Source: Streptomyces sp. B21-083
Lineage (GTDB): Bacteria; Actinomycetota; Actinomycetes; Streptomycetales; Streptomycetaceae
DNA length: 64,000 nt
NCBI RefSeq assembly: GCF_036898825.1
Contig: NZ_JARUND010000001.1
Coordinates: 1,612,001-1,676,000, forward strand
Direction of reading: 5' to 3'
The notes under the pieces were generated by a model. The model saw only the letters and a program-made list of their open reading frames with translations, was not told the DNA's origin and searched no databases. Positions 52,298 to 60,430 of the stretch are shown piece by piece. Each line of letters opens with the position of its first letter. Position 1 is the first letter of the stretch. The position numbers were made by a program, and so were the translations under genes.

Positions 52298-54682
52298 TCA
52301 GTCGTCGTGTCCGAGCCGGAGGTCGCGTTCGGTACGGCCACCGCCGGCCACCTGGAGAACGGTGGCGACCGGCGGGTAACCGGAGGCGAGGACGGTGTAC
52401 TCACCGGAGGCCAGGTCGACGAACCGGAACATTCCGTCGGCCGACGTGGTGAGCGTGTCCACGACGGTGCCGGTCATGTCGAGCAGCGTCACGCGCGCGT
52501 CCTCGACGGGCCGTCCGCTCCCTGCCCGCACGGTTCCCCGCAGGACCGCGCCGCCGGCGAGTTCGACGTCCTGACAGGTCTCCCGGGACGCCTTCACGGT
52601 GACGGGGAGCGCGGCCGGGCGGAACGCGGGAGAGCCGACGGCGAGGGTGTACTCACCGGCCATCAGTTCGGTGATGGCGTACCGGCCCTCGTAGCCGCTG
52701 CGGGTGGTCGCGACGACTTCGCCGTGCACATCGGTGAGTGTGACGGTGGCGTCCGGGACAGGATTGCCGTCAGGGCTCCGTACCCGGCCCGCCAGGCGCC
52801 CCGCGCCGCCCAGGACGAGGTCCAGTTCGACGGGCCGTTCCCCGACGGTCACGGTGACCGCCTGGGGCTGGTGACCGCCGGCCGCGGCGATCATGACGTA
52901 GGTGCCCGAGCCGGGTGTGGACAGCGCGTACCGCCCGTCCTCGGCGCTCGCGCCACGCCCGATCTGCGCCCCCGTGACGTCGATGAGCGTGAGCGCCGCG
53001 CGTGGGACGACGGTCCCGTCCGGGTGCTGCACCGTGCCGGACACCGGGATTCCGGCGGTGTACGGCGCCCGGGTCTGCGGCATCGCCAGGGTGGCCGGGG
53101 TTCCCGCGGGGTCGAGGTCGGCGGGGGCGGTGTGGTGGGACACCAGCGGTTTCTCCTTGAGGAAGCAGGCGACGAGCAGACCGAGGACCAGTACCGGCAC
53201 GAGGTAGAGAAAGATGCGCGGCATGGCGTCGGCGTACGCCCTGATGTAGCTGTCGCGCAGCGCCGGGGGCAGCGTGTGGACGAGCTGCGGGGTGAGCGAG
53301 TGGGGGTCGGGGAGGCGGGCGCCCGCACGCGCGGGGAGGCTGTCGCGCAGGGACTCGGCGAGCCGGTTCGCGAAGAGGGTGCCGAAGACGGCGGCGCCGA
53401 CGCTGCCGCCGATCTGCCGGAAGTAGTTGTTGGCGCTGGTCGCGGTGCCGAGGTCGGCGGGGCGCACGGAGTTCTGCACGGCGAGGACCAGGACCGGCAT
53501 CACCATGCCGATGCCGGCGCCGAGGACGGCCATCCACAGGCTGTACTGCAGCCGCGGTGTGTCCACTTCGAGGCGGGACAGCAGCCACATGCCGAGGACG
53601 GCGAGGGCGCTGCCCAGCACGGGCCAGATCTTGTAGCGGCCGGTGTGGCTGATGAGCTGGCCGGAGACGATCGACGCGCCGACGATGCCGGCCATCATGG
53701 GCACCATCAGCAGCCCGGACTCGGTGGCGCTGGCACCGTCGACCATCTGGAGGAAGGTCGGCAGATAACTGGCCGCCCCGAAGAGCGCCACCCCGATCAC
53801 CAGGCCCACCAGACCGGTGACGTTGAAGACGGAGTCCCTGAACAGCCGCAGGGGGATGAGGGGTTCGGCTGCGAAGTGCTCGGCGACGACGAAGAGCGCG
53901 CCGGCCACGACCGCTCCGGCGCCGAGTCCGAGGATCTCGCGCGAGTCCCACGCGTACTCGGTGCCGCCCCAACTGGTCAGCAGGACCAGACAGGTCGAGG
54001 CCACGGCGAGCAGCAGCGCCCCGAGGAGGTCGAGCCGGGCCCTGGCAGCGGGCTTCGGCAGCTTCAGCACGACGGTGACGACGGCCAGCGTCAGCAGCCC
54101 GAACGGCACGTTGAACCAGAAGCACCAGCGCCAGGAGAGGTGGTCGGTGAAGTAGCCGCCCAGGAGGGGCCCGGCGACCGAGGCGAGGCCGAACGCGGCG
54201 CCGATCAGGCCCATGAAGCGCCCGCGTTCGCGCGGCGGCACGATGTCCGCCATGATCGCCTGCACGCCGATCATCAACCCGCCCGCGCCGGCGCCCTGCA
54301 GGGCGCGGAAGGCGATGAGCTGGTCCATGGTCTGCGACCGGCCGGCCAGCGCCGAGCCGATGACGAAGACGACGATCGCGAACTGGAAGACGCCCTTGCG
54401 GCCGAGCAGATCACCGAGTTTGCCGTAGACCGGCAGTCCGACGGTGGCGGTGAGCAGGTAGGCGGTGATCGCCCAGGACATCTTGTCCAGACCGTGCAGT
54501 TCACCGACGATCTTGGGGAGCGCGGTGGCGACGATCATCTGCTCCAGGGCGGCGAGCAGCAGGGCGAGCATGAGCCCGAAGAACACCAACCGGATCCGGC
54601 GCGGGCCGAGTTGTGGAGGCTCGGGCGGGGGTGCGGCGAGTGCGGTAGCCGGTTCGTCCTGCACCAGAGTGATCCCGCCCAC
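52298..54682 (-). CDS. DHA2/EmrB-type MFS exporter fused to carboxypeptidase-regulatory-like repeats
   Basis: 794 aa from GTG 54682, six bases after GGGGAG; GTG 54703 lacks a ribosome-binding site. Residues about 25-510 contain 14 transmembrane segments with MFS motifs [15 protein letters not shown] (motif A) and [20 protein letters not shown] (motif C), the drug:H+ antiporter-2 family. From about 545 three repeats of the CarboxypepD_reg/Cna-B-like beta fold follow: [40 protein letters not shown] and [20 protein letters not shown]. With 14 helices the repeats should be cytoplasmic, which is odd for a fold usually found outside. No regulator gene is adjacent. Confidence 0.9.
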   Translation of the reverse strand: MGGITLVQDEPATALAAPPPEPPQLGPRRIRLVFFGLMLALLLAALEQMIVATALPKIVGELHGLDKMSWAITAYLLTATVGLPVYGKLGDLLGRKGVFQFAIVVFVIGSALAGRSQTMDQLIAFRALQGAGAGGLMIGVQAIMADIVPPRERGRFMGLIGAAFGLASVAGPLLGGYFTDHLSWRWCFWFNVPFGLLTLAVVTVVLKLPKPAARARLDLLGALLLAVASTCLVLLTSWGGTEYAWDSREILGLGAGAVVAGALFVVAEHFAAEPLIPLRLFRDSVFNVTGLVGLVIGVALFGAASYLPTFLQMVDGASATESGLLMVPMMAGIVGASIVSGQLISHTGRYKIWPVLGSALAVLGMWLLSRLEVDTPRLQYSLWMAVLGAGIGMVMPVLVLAVQNSVRPADLGTATSANNYFRQIGGSVGAAVFGTLFANRLAESLRDSLPARAGARLPDPHSLTPQLVHTLPPALRDSYIRAYADAMPRIFLYLVPVLVLGLLVACFLKEKPLVSHHTAPADLDPAGTPATLAMPQTRAPYTAGIPVSGTVQHPDGTVVPRAALTLIDVTGAQIGRGASAEDGRYALSTPGSGTYVMIAAAGGHQPQAVTVTVGERPVELDLVLGGAGRLAGRVRSPDGNPVPDATVTLTDVHGEVVATTRSGYEGRYAITELMAGEYTLAVGSPAFRPAALPVTVKASRETCQDVELAGGAVLRGTVRAGSGRPVEDARVTLLDMTGTVVDTLTTSADGMFRFVDLASGEYTVLASGYPPVATVLQVAGGGRTERDLRLGHDD

Positions 54683-54871
54683 GTACCGCTCCCCTCGTCG
54701 CACCTACCGCACAATTCCCGCTTTGGGCGACAACTGTGAGCAAGCGCGACGAGTTACGGCGTTCCGGTGCACGGGGGCGGAGATCCACTCGAACCGGTGA
54801 GATGTACGGGGGCGGGAATCAACACCCCTCGGGAGGCAGCCCCTTGAGAGGCCCGGCCCTCGGGCTTTTCC

Positions 54872-55315
54872 CTACTTCTCCACCTCGGTGGCGAGCCTGT
54901 CGAGGAGGCCGTCGTAGATGCGGGCGAGGCCCTTGGGAGCGAAGGTCCGCTCGAAGAAGCCGCCGATGCCGGTGGCGCCGGTCCAGACGCTGGTGACGAC
55001 GACCCGCGACGTGCCCTCGCCGGCGGGGGTGACGCGCCAGGTGGTGACCATCGAGGAGTTGCGGTCCTTCTCGACGAGCTCACCGTCGGTGGGCTCGCTG
55101 ACCTCCAGGAGACAGTCCCGGACGCGCTTGCTGGTGGCCTGGAGCTTCCAGTGGACGAGGCTGCCCTCGCCGTCGCCGCCCTCGCGCACCTCGTACTCGC
55201 TGAACTGCTCCGGCATCACCTTCGAGCGCGTGCCGCTGTAGTCGGCGAGGGCGTCGAACACCGTCTCCGCGTCCGCCGCGACGATGCGCTCCGTGGTGGC
55301 CTCGACCTGCGCCAT
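54872..55315 (-). CDS. SRPBCC-family (polyketide cyclase/START-like) protein
   Basis: 147 aa, ATG 55315. MAQVEATTERIVAADAETVF then ALADYSGTRSKVMPEQFSEY and VVVTSVWTGATGIGGFFERT: hydrophobic-cavity START-like fold. Single gene, ligand unknown. A weak GCCCG-AGGGC-CGGGC hairpin follows its stop. It is the last gene of normal Streptomyces composition before the island. Confidence 0.85.
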   Translation of the reverse strand: MAQVEATTERIVAADAETVFDALADYSGTRSKVMPEQFSEYEVREGGDGEGSLVHWKLQATSKRVRDCLLEVSEPTDGELVEKDRNSSMVTTWRVTPAGEGTSRVVVTSVWTGATGIGGFFERTFAPKGLARIYDGLLDRLATEVEK

Positions 55316-55442
55316 TGCGTTCCTCCAGCAGCTGGTTCTTCGGGGGTTCGCGCTCACCCAACCACCCTGCCGCCCGGCCGCCCAAATCGGGGTGCCTTCA
55401 AGGACCTTCACGACACTCGAACATACGATCGCACGATCAAGG

Positions 55443-55454
55443 GAACATGTGTTC
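55443..55454 (+). promoter_or_regulatory. LexA (SOS) box
   Basis: GAACATGTGTTC is a perfect GAAC-N4-GTTC palindrome, the actinobacterial LexA operator core, followed at once by TATTCT as a possible -10 element and, 32 bases on, by the ATG of the radical SAM gene. A degenerate second copy (GAACATACGATC) lies at 55419-55430. DNA-damage control of the gene is inferred. Confidence 0.65.
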
Positions 55455-55486
55455 TATTCTGGGGTCAGTGCTACCGAGGAGGTGTC

Positions 55487-55768
55487 ATGCGCTGGGAAAA
55501 CCTCACAGTGGAGTCCGGCTCCGGCCCGGCCGACGCCGCGCTGTTCGGCGCGGACGCGGTGACCACCCGTACCTTCGACTCGACGAAGATTCACAAAGGC
55601 ACTGTGCCTGACGCCCTCATTCTACCCCTGCTGGAGGTCGCCCAGCAGGGGGCAGGAAGCGCAAAAACCACAGCTCAGAGCCCTTGCGGCACCCGTCGAC
55701 ACCGGGGAGCCAAACGGCCAGGAGTGGCACATAGAGCCGCAGAAAAGTTGCGCCGATTCCAGAGATGA
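55487..55768 (+). pseudogene. Radical SAM gene (Rv2578c-like), 5' fragment cut by insertion
   Basis: ATG 55487 with AGGAGG 4 bases upstream. MRWENLTVESG, then PADAALFGADAVTTRTFD is the N-terminus of Rv2578c-type radical SAM proteins, whose CxxxCxxC cluster motif lies some 40 residues later. After TFD (about 55585) homology stops and the frame reads on through unrelated sequence to TGA 55766-55768. The rest of the gene is not in the window and may lie beyond the far end of the integrated element. Confidence 0.72.
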
Positions 55769-55778
55769 TCTTGCAAGT

Positions 55779-55816
55779 AAGAAGCGCCCGACCATAGCGG
55801 GGGTCGGGCGTTTCTT
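55779..55816 (-). terminator. Hairpin after DUF397 gene
   Basis: AAGAAGCGCCCGACC (55779-55793) pairs with GGTCGGGCGTTTCTT (55802-55816), one mismatch, loop of 8. It lies 19 bases past the stop of the minus-strand DUF397 gene and carries an A/T-rich foot, so it may act in both directions. Confidence 0.75.
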
Positions 55817-55834
55817 CGTGAGGGGATCAAGCGG

Positions 55835-56053
55835 CTACTGCTGGCCGAACTCGCCAGCGCTAGCACCCGCGATGAACGCCCTGAACTCATCGGCCGAGAA
55901 CGTCAGCATGGGGCCGGTCCGGTCCTTGCTGTCACGCAGCGCTCGACCGCCACCAGGCAAAACGGCAGCTTCAACGCAGTTGCCGTTGTTTCCGGAGTAC
56001 GACGACTTGACCCACTCCAGCGGGCGTGAGCCGGGTTTGGTTGTTGGCTTCAT
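55835..56053 (-). CDS. DUF397 small regulatory partner protein
   Basis: 72 aa. LEWVKSSYSGNNGNCVEAAV then LRDSKDRTGPMLTFSADEFR is the DUF397 pattern, including the conserved SSYS and single Cys. Such proteins partner with XRE-DUF5753 regulators, and the gene directly follows one here with a one-base stop/start overlap (TGATG). A toxin-antitoxin-like or developmental role has been proposed for these pairs; none is shown by the sequence. Confidence 0.92.
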   Translation of the reverse strand: MKPTTKPGSRPLEWVKSSYSGNNGNCVEAAVLPGGGRALRDSKDRTGPMLTFSADEFRAFIAGASAGEFGQQ

Positions 56054-56919
56054 CAGCCCTGTTCCATTTCCTTGAGGGCGTCGTAGATGAGCGCCCGGGA
56101 CTTGCTGACGTTGGCGGCTGCCATGTTGAGACGACGGAACAGCATCGTGTACGTCTCCACGTCGGCCGCGTCCTCGTAGTAGAAGGTGCTGGTTGGCGAC
56201 TCGGTATAGACGACGTCCGTCTCTGCCGAGGTCGGGAAGCTCATGATCACGAACGGCCCGAAGAGACAGGCGTTCATGGGGTCCTCGCGCGGCAACACTT
56301 GAAGCTCGACGTTCTGCTTCCTGCTGTCTGCGATCAGGGACTCAAGCTGCGCCTTCATCACGCTGCTGTCGCCGACATGGTGATACAGCACGTTCTCAGC
56401 GATGATCACCCACAGTTGGAGCGGGCTATCCCTGGTCAGGATGCTTCTTCGCTCCCGCCGCACGTTGATCTGTGCTTCCACTCGCTCCTTGCCAGCGTCC
56501 GGCGCTTGCAGCTTGATGAGCGCTTCGGTGTACTCCGGAACTTGCAACAGGCCGGGAACCAAGTTGGTCTCGACGTTGTAGAGCTCCGAAGCGTCCCACT
56601 CAACGGCGGCGTATGCCGCGTACGCCGGATCGACCACATTGACGTACCGGCTCCACCAGCCCTTTTGCTTGGCCTCGCGCGACAGCTTCTCAATCGCGGC
56701 CCGCTCGGTTGGATCGGTGACGTTGTACGCGTCCATCAGGGCGCGAAGATCCGGCAGACGGATGCCCGACTGCGCGTTCTCGATCCGGCCAACCTTTGAT
56801 TCCGCCGATCCAAGCACCTTGGCGGCGTCGGCATGCGTCAGCCCGGCAGCGCTCCGCAGCTCGCGCAGCGTCCGCGCCAACCGTCGTTGACGGAACGTCG
56901 GGTTGTTGTTGATGGGCAC
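56053..56919 (-). CDS. XRE-family regulator with DUF5753 domain (island copy)
   Basis: 288 aa. Helix-turn-helix at about 10-65 (QRRLARTLRELRSAAGLTHA, then DAAKVLGSAESKVGRIENAQ), DUF5753 from about 100 (NVETNLVPGLLQVPEYTEAL, LWVIIAENVLYHHVGDSSVM, VELQVLPRED). Same family as the protein at 9478-10341 but only moderately similar and of lower GC. Divergent from the HATPase gene; the shared 208-base region has an inverted repeat that could be its operator. Confidence 0.9.
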   Translation of the reverse strand: MPINNNPTFRQRRLARTLRELRSAAGLTHADAAKVLGSAESKVGRIENAQSGIRLPDLRALMDAYNVTDPTERAAIEKLSREAKQKGWWSRYVNVVDPAYAAYAAVEWDASELYNVETNLVPGLLQVPEYTEALIKLQAPDAGKERVEAQINVRRERRSILTRDSPLQLWVIIAENVLYHHVGDSSVMKAQLESLIADSRKQNVELQVLPREDPMNACLFGPFVIMSFPTSAETDVVYTESPTSTFYYEDAADVETYTMLFRRLNMAAANVSKSRALIYDALKEMEQG

Positions 56920-57015
56920 CGGTCGGCCGCCTCTCCTACTCCTTCTTGCAGGTCAAGTGTGCCGCTCGCCTCACGGTGAGGGCAACAAGCATTCGGCACC
57001 ACTCAACGTGGGTAC

Positions 57016-57056
57016 TTGACACTTTGGGATCCCCACCGTGCACAGTGCTTACTGTG
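57016..57056 (+). promoter_or_regulatory. Promoter/operator candidate in the island's divergent region
   Basis: TTGACA at 57016-57021 is a good -35 hexamer, and a perfect inverted repeat CACAGT-GCTT-ACTGTG (57041-57056) covers the place of the -10 region. This fits a promoter for the rightward genes under repression, possibly by the divergent XRE protein. No binding evidence exists here. Confidence 0.35.
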
Positions 57057-57127
57057 GCGGTGCGTTGCCTGCGAGGCTCAAGATCCCTAGCACTCATGCC
57101 ACGCCAAGCCCGTCGAGGGGACCGAGT

Positions 57128-57553
57128 ATGGCTGAACCCAGGTCGTTGCAGGTGCGGTACAGGCGATACCGCCCATCTGTGCCGGTCGCCCGCGCTAAGG
57201 CCAGGGCCCTCGCGGAAGATTGGTGCTTACTTCCAGACGCCGCCGACTTCCTAGAGTGGGTAGTCACCGAATTGGTGACGAACGCAGTAATCCATGGCCG
57301 AGCAACGCGGGGAAGTCGCGTTCTGGTGGTCTACCACATTGACGACGACCGCCTACTTGTCGAGGTACGCGACGCAGCGAGCGGTATGCCGCCCGTGGCC
57401 GCTCCCGTCTCACCGCGTAGCGGCGTCGACGAAGGTGGCCGGGGTCTGCAAATCGTGGCGGCGCTCGCTGACGACTGGGGCGTGACGCCCAGGGTCATCG
57501 GGAAAAGCGTGTGGGCTGAGCTGGCCGTCTCCTCGAAGGAGGGGACAGTGTGA
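57128..57553 (+). CDS. ATP-binding protein, anti-sigma-kinase-like HATPase
   Basis: 141 aa from ATG 57128, GAGGGG 7 bases upstream. N box EWVVTELVTNAVIHGRATRG (about 43-62), VEVRDAASGMPP (G1-like) and GGRGLQIVAALADDWG (G2) define the GHKL ATPase fold of the RsbW/anti-sigma type that is abundant in Streptomyces. Its TGA overlaps the GTG of the next gene. Partner unknown. Confidence 0.88.
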   Translation: MAEPRSLQVRYRRYRPSVPVARAKARALAEDWCLLPDAADFLEWVVTELVTNAVIHGRATRGSRVLVVYHIDDDRLLVEVRDAASGMPPVAAPVSPRSGVDEGGRGLQIVAALADDWGVTPRVIGKSVWAELAVSSKEGTV

Positions 57554-57936
57554 CTGGTGAAACGATCAAGCCGCGCCCGCTGTGCGCTGGCTACCTGCGC
57601 CGCCTCGATGGTGTGGATGAACAGGAAGAACAACGCCTCATCGCTGACATGTGCGCTCTCGCAGAACGCGAGGGCCTCGCGCTGACGCTGGCGTTCATCG
57701 AGAAGCAGCCCGGTCATACGGCAGCGCTTCACGCCGTGACCCGCTACTGCCAACTGCACGACATCCGCAACGTGGTGGTGCCGACTTTCCGGCACCTGAA
57801 CACGCTGCCTGTCCTCGCGGACCTCTCCAAAGAACTGCTGCAACAAGACATTGGCGGCCGGGTGTGGATCGCCGATTGCACCGAGGAGGACACCCCGCCA
57901 TGTCCGCTGACTACCAAGAACGGCGGGGCAACGTGA
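57550..57936 (+). CDS. Hypothetical protein, serine-recombinase-fold-like without catalytic serine
   Basis: 128 aa, GTG 57550 within the upstream stop. LCAGYLRRLDGVDEQEEQRL then IADMCALAEREGLALTLAFI and IRNVVVPTFRHLNTLPVLAD follow the strand-helix pattern of a resolvase catalytic domain (the position of the YxRxS motif reads YLRRLD). The nucleophile serine is missing, so it is not an active recombinase. It is flanked by two HATPase genes in a coupled string (GTGA at both ends), so it is likely part of the same regulatory unit. Confidence 0.7.
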   Translation: MTGETIKPRPLCAGYLRRLDGVDEQEEQRLIADMCALAEREGLALTLAFIEKQPGHTAALHAVTRYCQLHDIRNVVVPTFRHLNTLPVLADLSKELLQQDIGGRVWIADCTEEDTPPCPLTTKNGGAT

Positions 57937-58575
57937 ACCCCGCCGACAAAGTGACCCCGATCCCTCTGCTGGCAAGGTCACTCCGGTTGGTTGCCGTCCC
58001 TACGTCCGTCGCCTGTTCACGGATGTTCGTACGGCACACGTTGACGAACTGGCAGCTCGAAGAGCACACCGACACAGCGGCGCTCATCATGAGCGAACTC
58101 GTCACCAACGCGGTGAAGGCGAGTGGCATCACCGACCCAGAACCGAAGTCATGGCAGATCAAGGCCGAGCACGTCATCGGGATACAGCTTCGGGCCATCG
58201 AGGTCAGCCTGTTCGTCGAAGTCTGGGACAGAGCAGAAGCGGGGCCGGTTCGGAAGAACCCCGACCTTGAGTCGGAAGAACCCCGACCTTGAGACGGAAG
58301 GAGGTCGTGGACTGCTGTTGGTCGAGCAGCTCGCCAAACGGCGGGACGTCTACCGTCCGCCCGTCGGCGGGAAAGTCGTTTGGGCTGAACTACCGCTCGG
58401 CGTCCCCGTGGAGTCGCCCCCTTTCGACCAGGTGCACAGGCCGCTCGTCCTGGCGAGGGGCATCCGGGCACCCCGAGGTCCAGTTGAAGACCAGGCGCGA
58501 ACCGCTCTGTACGCCCACCTGATGGGGACGACGGTTTCGGCGATGGTCTCGACGCACGTGAACGGTGCCTTCTAG
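57933..58575 (+). pseudogene. Second HATPase gene, frameshifted by a 22-bp tandem duplication
   Basis: GTG 57933 overlaps the upstream stop. The frame reads VTPIPLLARSLRLVAVPTSV and the N box IMSELVTNAVKASG, then stops at 58290-58292 after an exact 22-bp tandem duplication (58250-58293). Removing one copy gives a continuous 206-codon frame through LETEGGRGLLLVEQLAKRRD (the G2 box) and VWAELPLGVPVE to TAG 58573-58575. The present gene would make a 119-residue protein without the ATP lid. The exactness of the duplication suggests a recent and reversible event. Confidence 0.85.
58250..58293. repeat. Exact 22-bp tandem duplication
   Basis: Two identical copies of TCGGAAGAACCCCGACCTTG plus AG, at 58250-58271 and 58272-58293, inside the second HATPase gene. 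22 is not a multiple of three, so it moves the frame. Confidence 0.97.
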
Positions 58576-58621
58576 GAGGCGGGGCCGGCGTGCGGTTGGT
58601 TGGGCTGATCCAGCGGCACCA

Positions 58622-58673
58622 AAACAATGAATCGCACCCTTGTTTCTATATGAACAGGGGTGCGTTCTTGTTT
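58622..58673. terminator. Long imperfect hairpin before the defence-like cassette
   Basis: CGCACCCTTGTTT (58633-58645) pairs with GAACAGGGGTGCG (58652-58664) with G.U pairs, loop of six; outer arms AAACAATGAA and TTCTTGTTT extend the stem with one bulge. It lies between the frameshifted HATPase gene and the OLD-type gene and would insulate them. Confidence 0.6.
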
Positions 58674-58837
58674 CTGACAGAACTTTGTCGGTTCTGCCCA
58701 CGTAGCTCCTGTGTTGCTTGCTACGCTCCTCGCCACTTGTTCGTGGGCGGGCAGTGGGGGCACAAGTGGCGGAATGATTCTGCCGATCAAGTTTATGCTC
58801 GCCTCCGAGTGGCGGAAGTTTTAAAATGGGGGGGCAT

Positions 58838-60430
58838 ATGCTTTCGAAAATCATCATCCAGAACTACCGCTGGTTTCGCAATTTTAAGCTCGACTTCGAC
58901 CCCAAGATGAACATCCTGGTCGGCGACAACGATGCAGGTAAGTCGACGATTTTGGAAGCAATTAGTCTTGCGCTCACCGGCAGGCTCCGAGGTCGCCTTC
59001 TTGCCCAGGACCTGTCGCCATACCTGTTTCACCAAGACGCCGCCGAATACATCGCTGCACTGCAAGATGGGCGCGAAGCCAGGCCGCCAGAGATAATCAT
59101 CGACCTGTTTCTCGACAGCAAGACAGCACCCGCTGATCTGATGGGAACCAACAACCTCCTCAGGGCCAATGAGCCTGGTGTGCGCATTCGCGTTTCACTC
59201 AACCGGGACTACGAGCCCGAATACAAGGAGTTCGTTAAAGACCCGACTCAGGTCCGCTTGGTGCCAACCGAGTATTACAAGGTTGACTGGCTGGACTTCT
59301 CAGGGAATGGCATCACCTTCCGCAGCATCCCAGCCACGGCCTCACTTATCGACGCTGCGAACGTCCACCTTCATAGCGGCGTCGAATACTACATGAAGCA
59401 CATCCTTAATGATCTACTTGTTCCGGAAGAGCGAGTAAAGCTGACACGCGCGTACCGCAGCCTCCGTGAGACGTTCGCAGAGGACGAGTCGATCGTGAAG
59501 ATCAATGACGCGCTACGGGGTGCCCCGAGCAACGTAAGTGACCGCGAACTGACGCTGAACATCGACGTGTCGCAGAAGTCGAGTTGGGAAAGCGGCATCG
59601 TGCCACACCTTGACGACCTTCCCTTCCAGTTCGTCGGCAAGGGAGAGCAGAGCACGCTAAAGATTCTGCTCGCCCTCAACAAGAAGGTTGACGACGCTCA
59701 TATCGTTCTCGTCGAGGAGCCGGAGAAGCATCTGTCATTCTCCAACCTGGGCAAGCTGGTTAAGAAGATCAGCGACAAGTGCGAGGGCAAACAAGTCTTC
59801 ATCACCACGCACAGTTCCTATGTGTTGAACAAGCTAGGTCTTGAAAAACTCGTCCTGCTCTCAGCAACGGAAGGATTTCGACTCGACAGCCTTCCAGCTG
59901 ACACACAAGATTACTTCCGCAAGCTCTCGGGCTACGACACTCTACGTCTTGTACTTGCTCGACGGTCAATCCTTGTGGAGGGACCTTCTGATGAACTCAT
60001 CGTCCAGCGGGCTTACAAGGACGTCCACGGATGTCTGCCTATCGAAGATGGCGTAGATGTGATCAGCGTGCGCGGTCTGGCATTTAGGCGGTTCCTTGAT
60101 ATCGCATCACTGACCGGCAATGTGGTCGCCGTCGTGAGGGACAACGATGGCAAGGACGCCGCAGAGGTTCAGCAGAAATACGCCGCCCATACCACCTTCG
60201 CGAATATTTCTGTTCATGTGGGCGAAGATAGGGCTTATCAGACCCTTGAGCCGCAGCTTCTAAAGGCGAACGGCCTCACTGCGATGAACTCCATCCTCGG
60301 GGAGAATTTCACTTCCGAAGTGGACTTGCTTGAGCATATGGAGGACCGGAAGACCACCTATGCTCTAACGATTTTCTCCAGCGACCAGACCATCAACATG
60401 CCGGGGTACATCAAGGATGCAGTCGCTTAA
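58838..60430 (+). CDS. OLD-family ATP-dependent endonuclease (AAA/ABC ATPase + TOPRIM), GajA-like
   Basis: 530 aa from ATG 58838, preceded by a run of G (58828-58834); ATG 58826 is less likely. N-terminal SMC/ABC-type ATPase: LVGDNDAGKSTILEA with Walker A at 29-37, signature-like VGKGEQSTLKILLAL (about 266-280), Walker B IVLVEEPEKHLS (289-300) and the H-loop ITTHSSYVL. C-terminal TOPRIM nuclease: SILVEGPSDELIVQRAY (Glu381), then VVAVVRDNDGKD with Asp435/Asp437. This is the OLD/GajA architecture. A UvrD-like helicase gene overlaps its 3' end by 14 bases, which is the class 2 OLD/Gabija arrangement. G+C is far below that of the chromosome. Confidence 0.87.
   Translation: MLSKIIIQNYRWFRNFKLDFDPKMNILVGDNDAGKSTILEAISLALTGRLRGRLLAQDLSPYLFHQDAAEYIAALQDGREARPPEIIIDLFLDSKTAPADLMGTNNLLRANEPGVRIRVSLNRDYEPEYKEFVKDPTQVRLVPTEYYKVDWLDFSGNGITFRSIPATASLIDAANVHLHSGVEYYMKHILNDLLVPEERVKLTRAYRSLRETFAEDESIVKINDALRGAPSNVSDRELTLNIDVSQKSSWESGIVPHLDDLPFQFVGKGEQSTLKILLALNKKVDDAHIVLVEEPEKHLSFSNLGKLVKKISDKCEGKQVFITTHSSYVLNKLGLEKLVLLSATEGFRLDSLPADTQDYFRKLSGYDTLRLVLARRSILVEGPSDELIVQRAYKDVHGCLPIEDGVDVISVRGLAFRRFLDIASLTGNVVAVVRDNDGKDAAEVQQKYAAHTTFANISVHVGEDRAYQTLEPQLLKANGLTAMNSILGENFTSEVDLLEHMEDRKTTYALTIFSSDQTINMPGYIKDAVA

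Noticed and set aside
54872..55315. SRPBCC protein as part of the island
   Set aside because: Its base composition and codon use match the chromosome, and the radical SAM start after it is still of chromosomal type; the change comes at about 55580.
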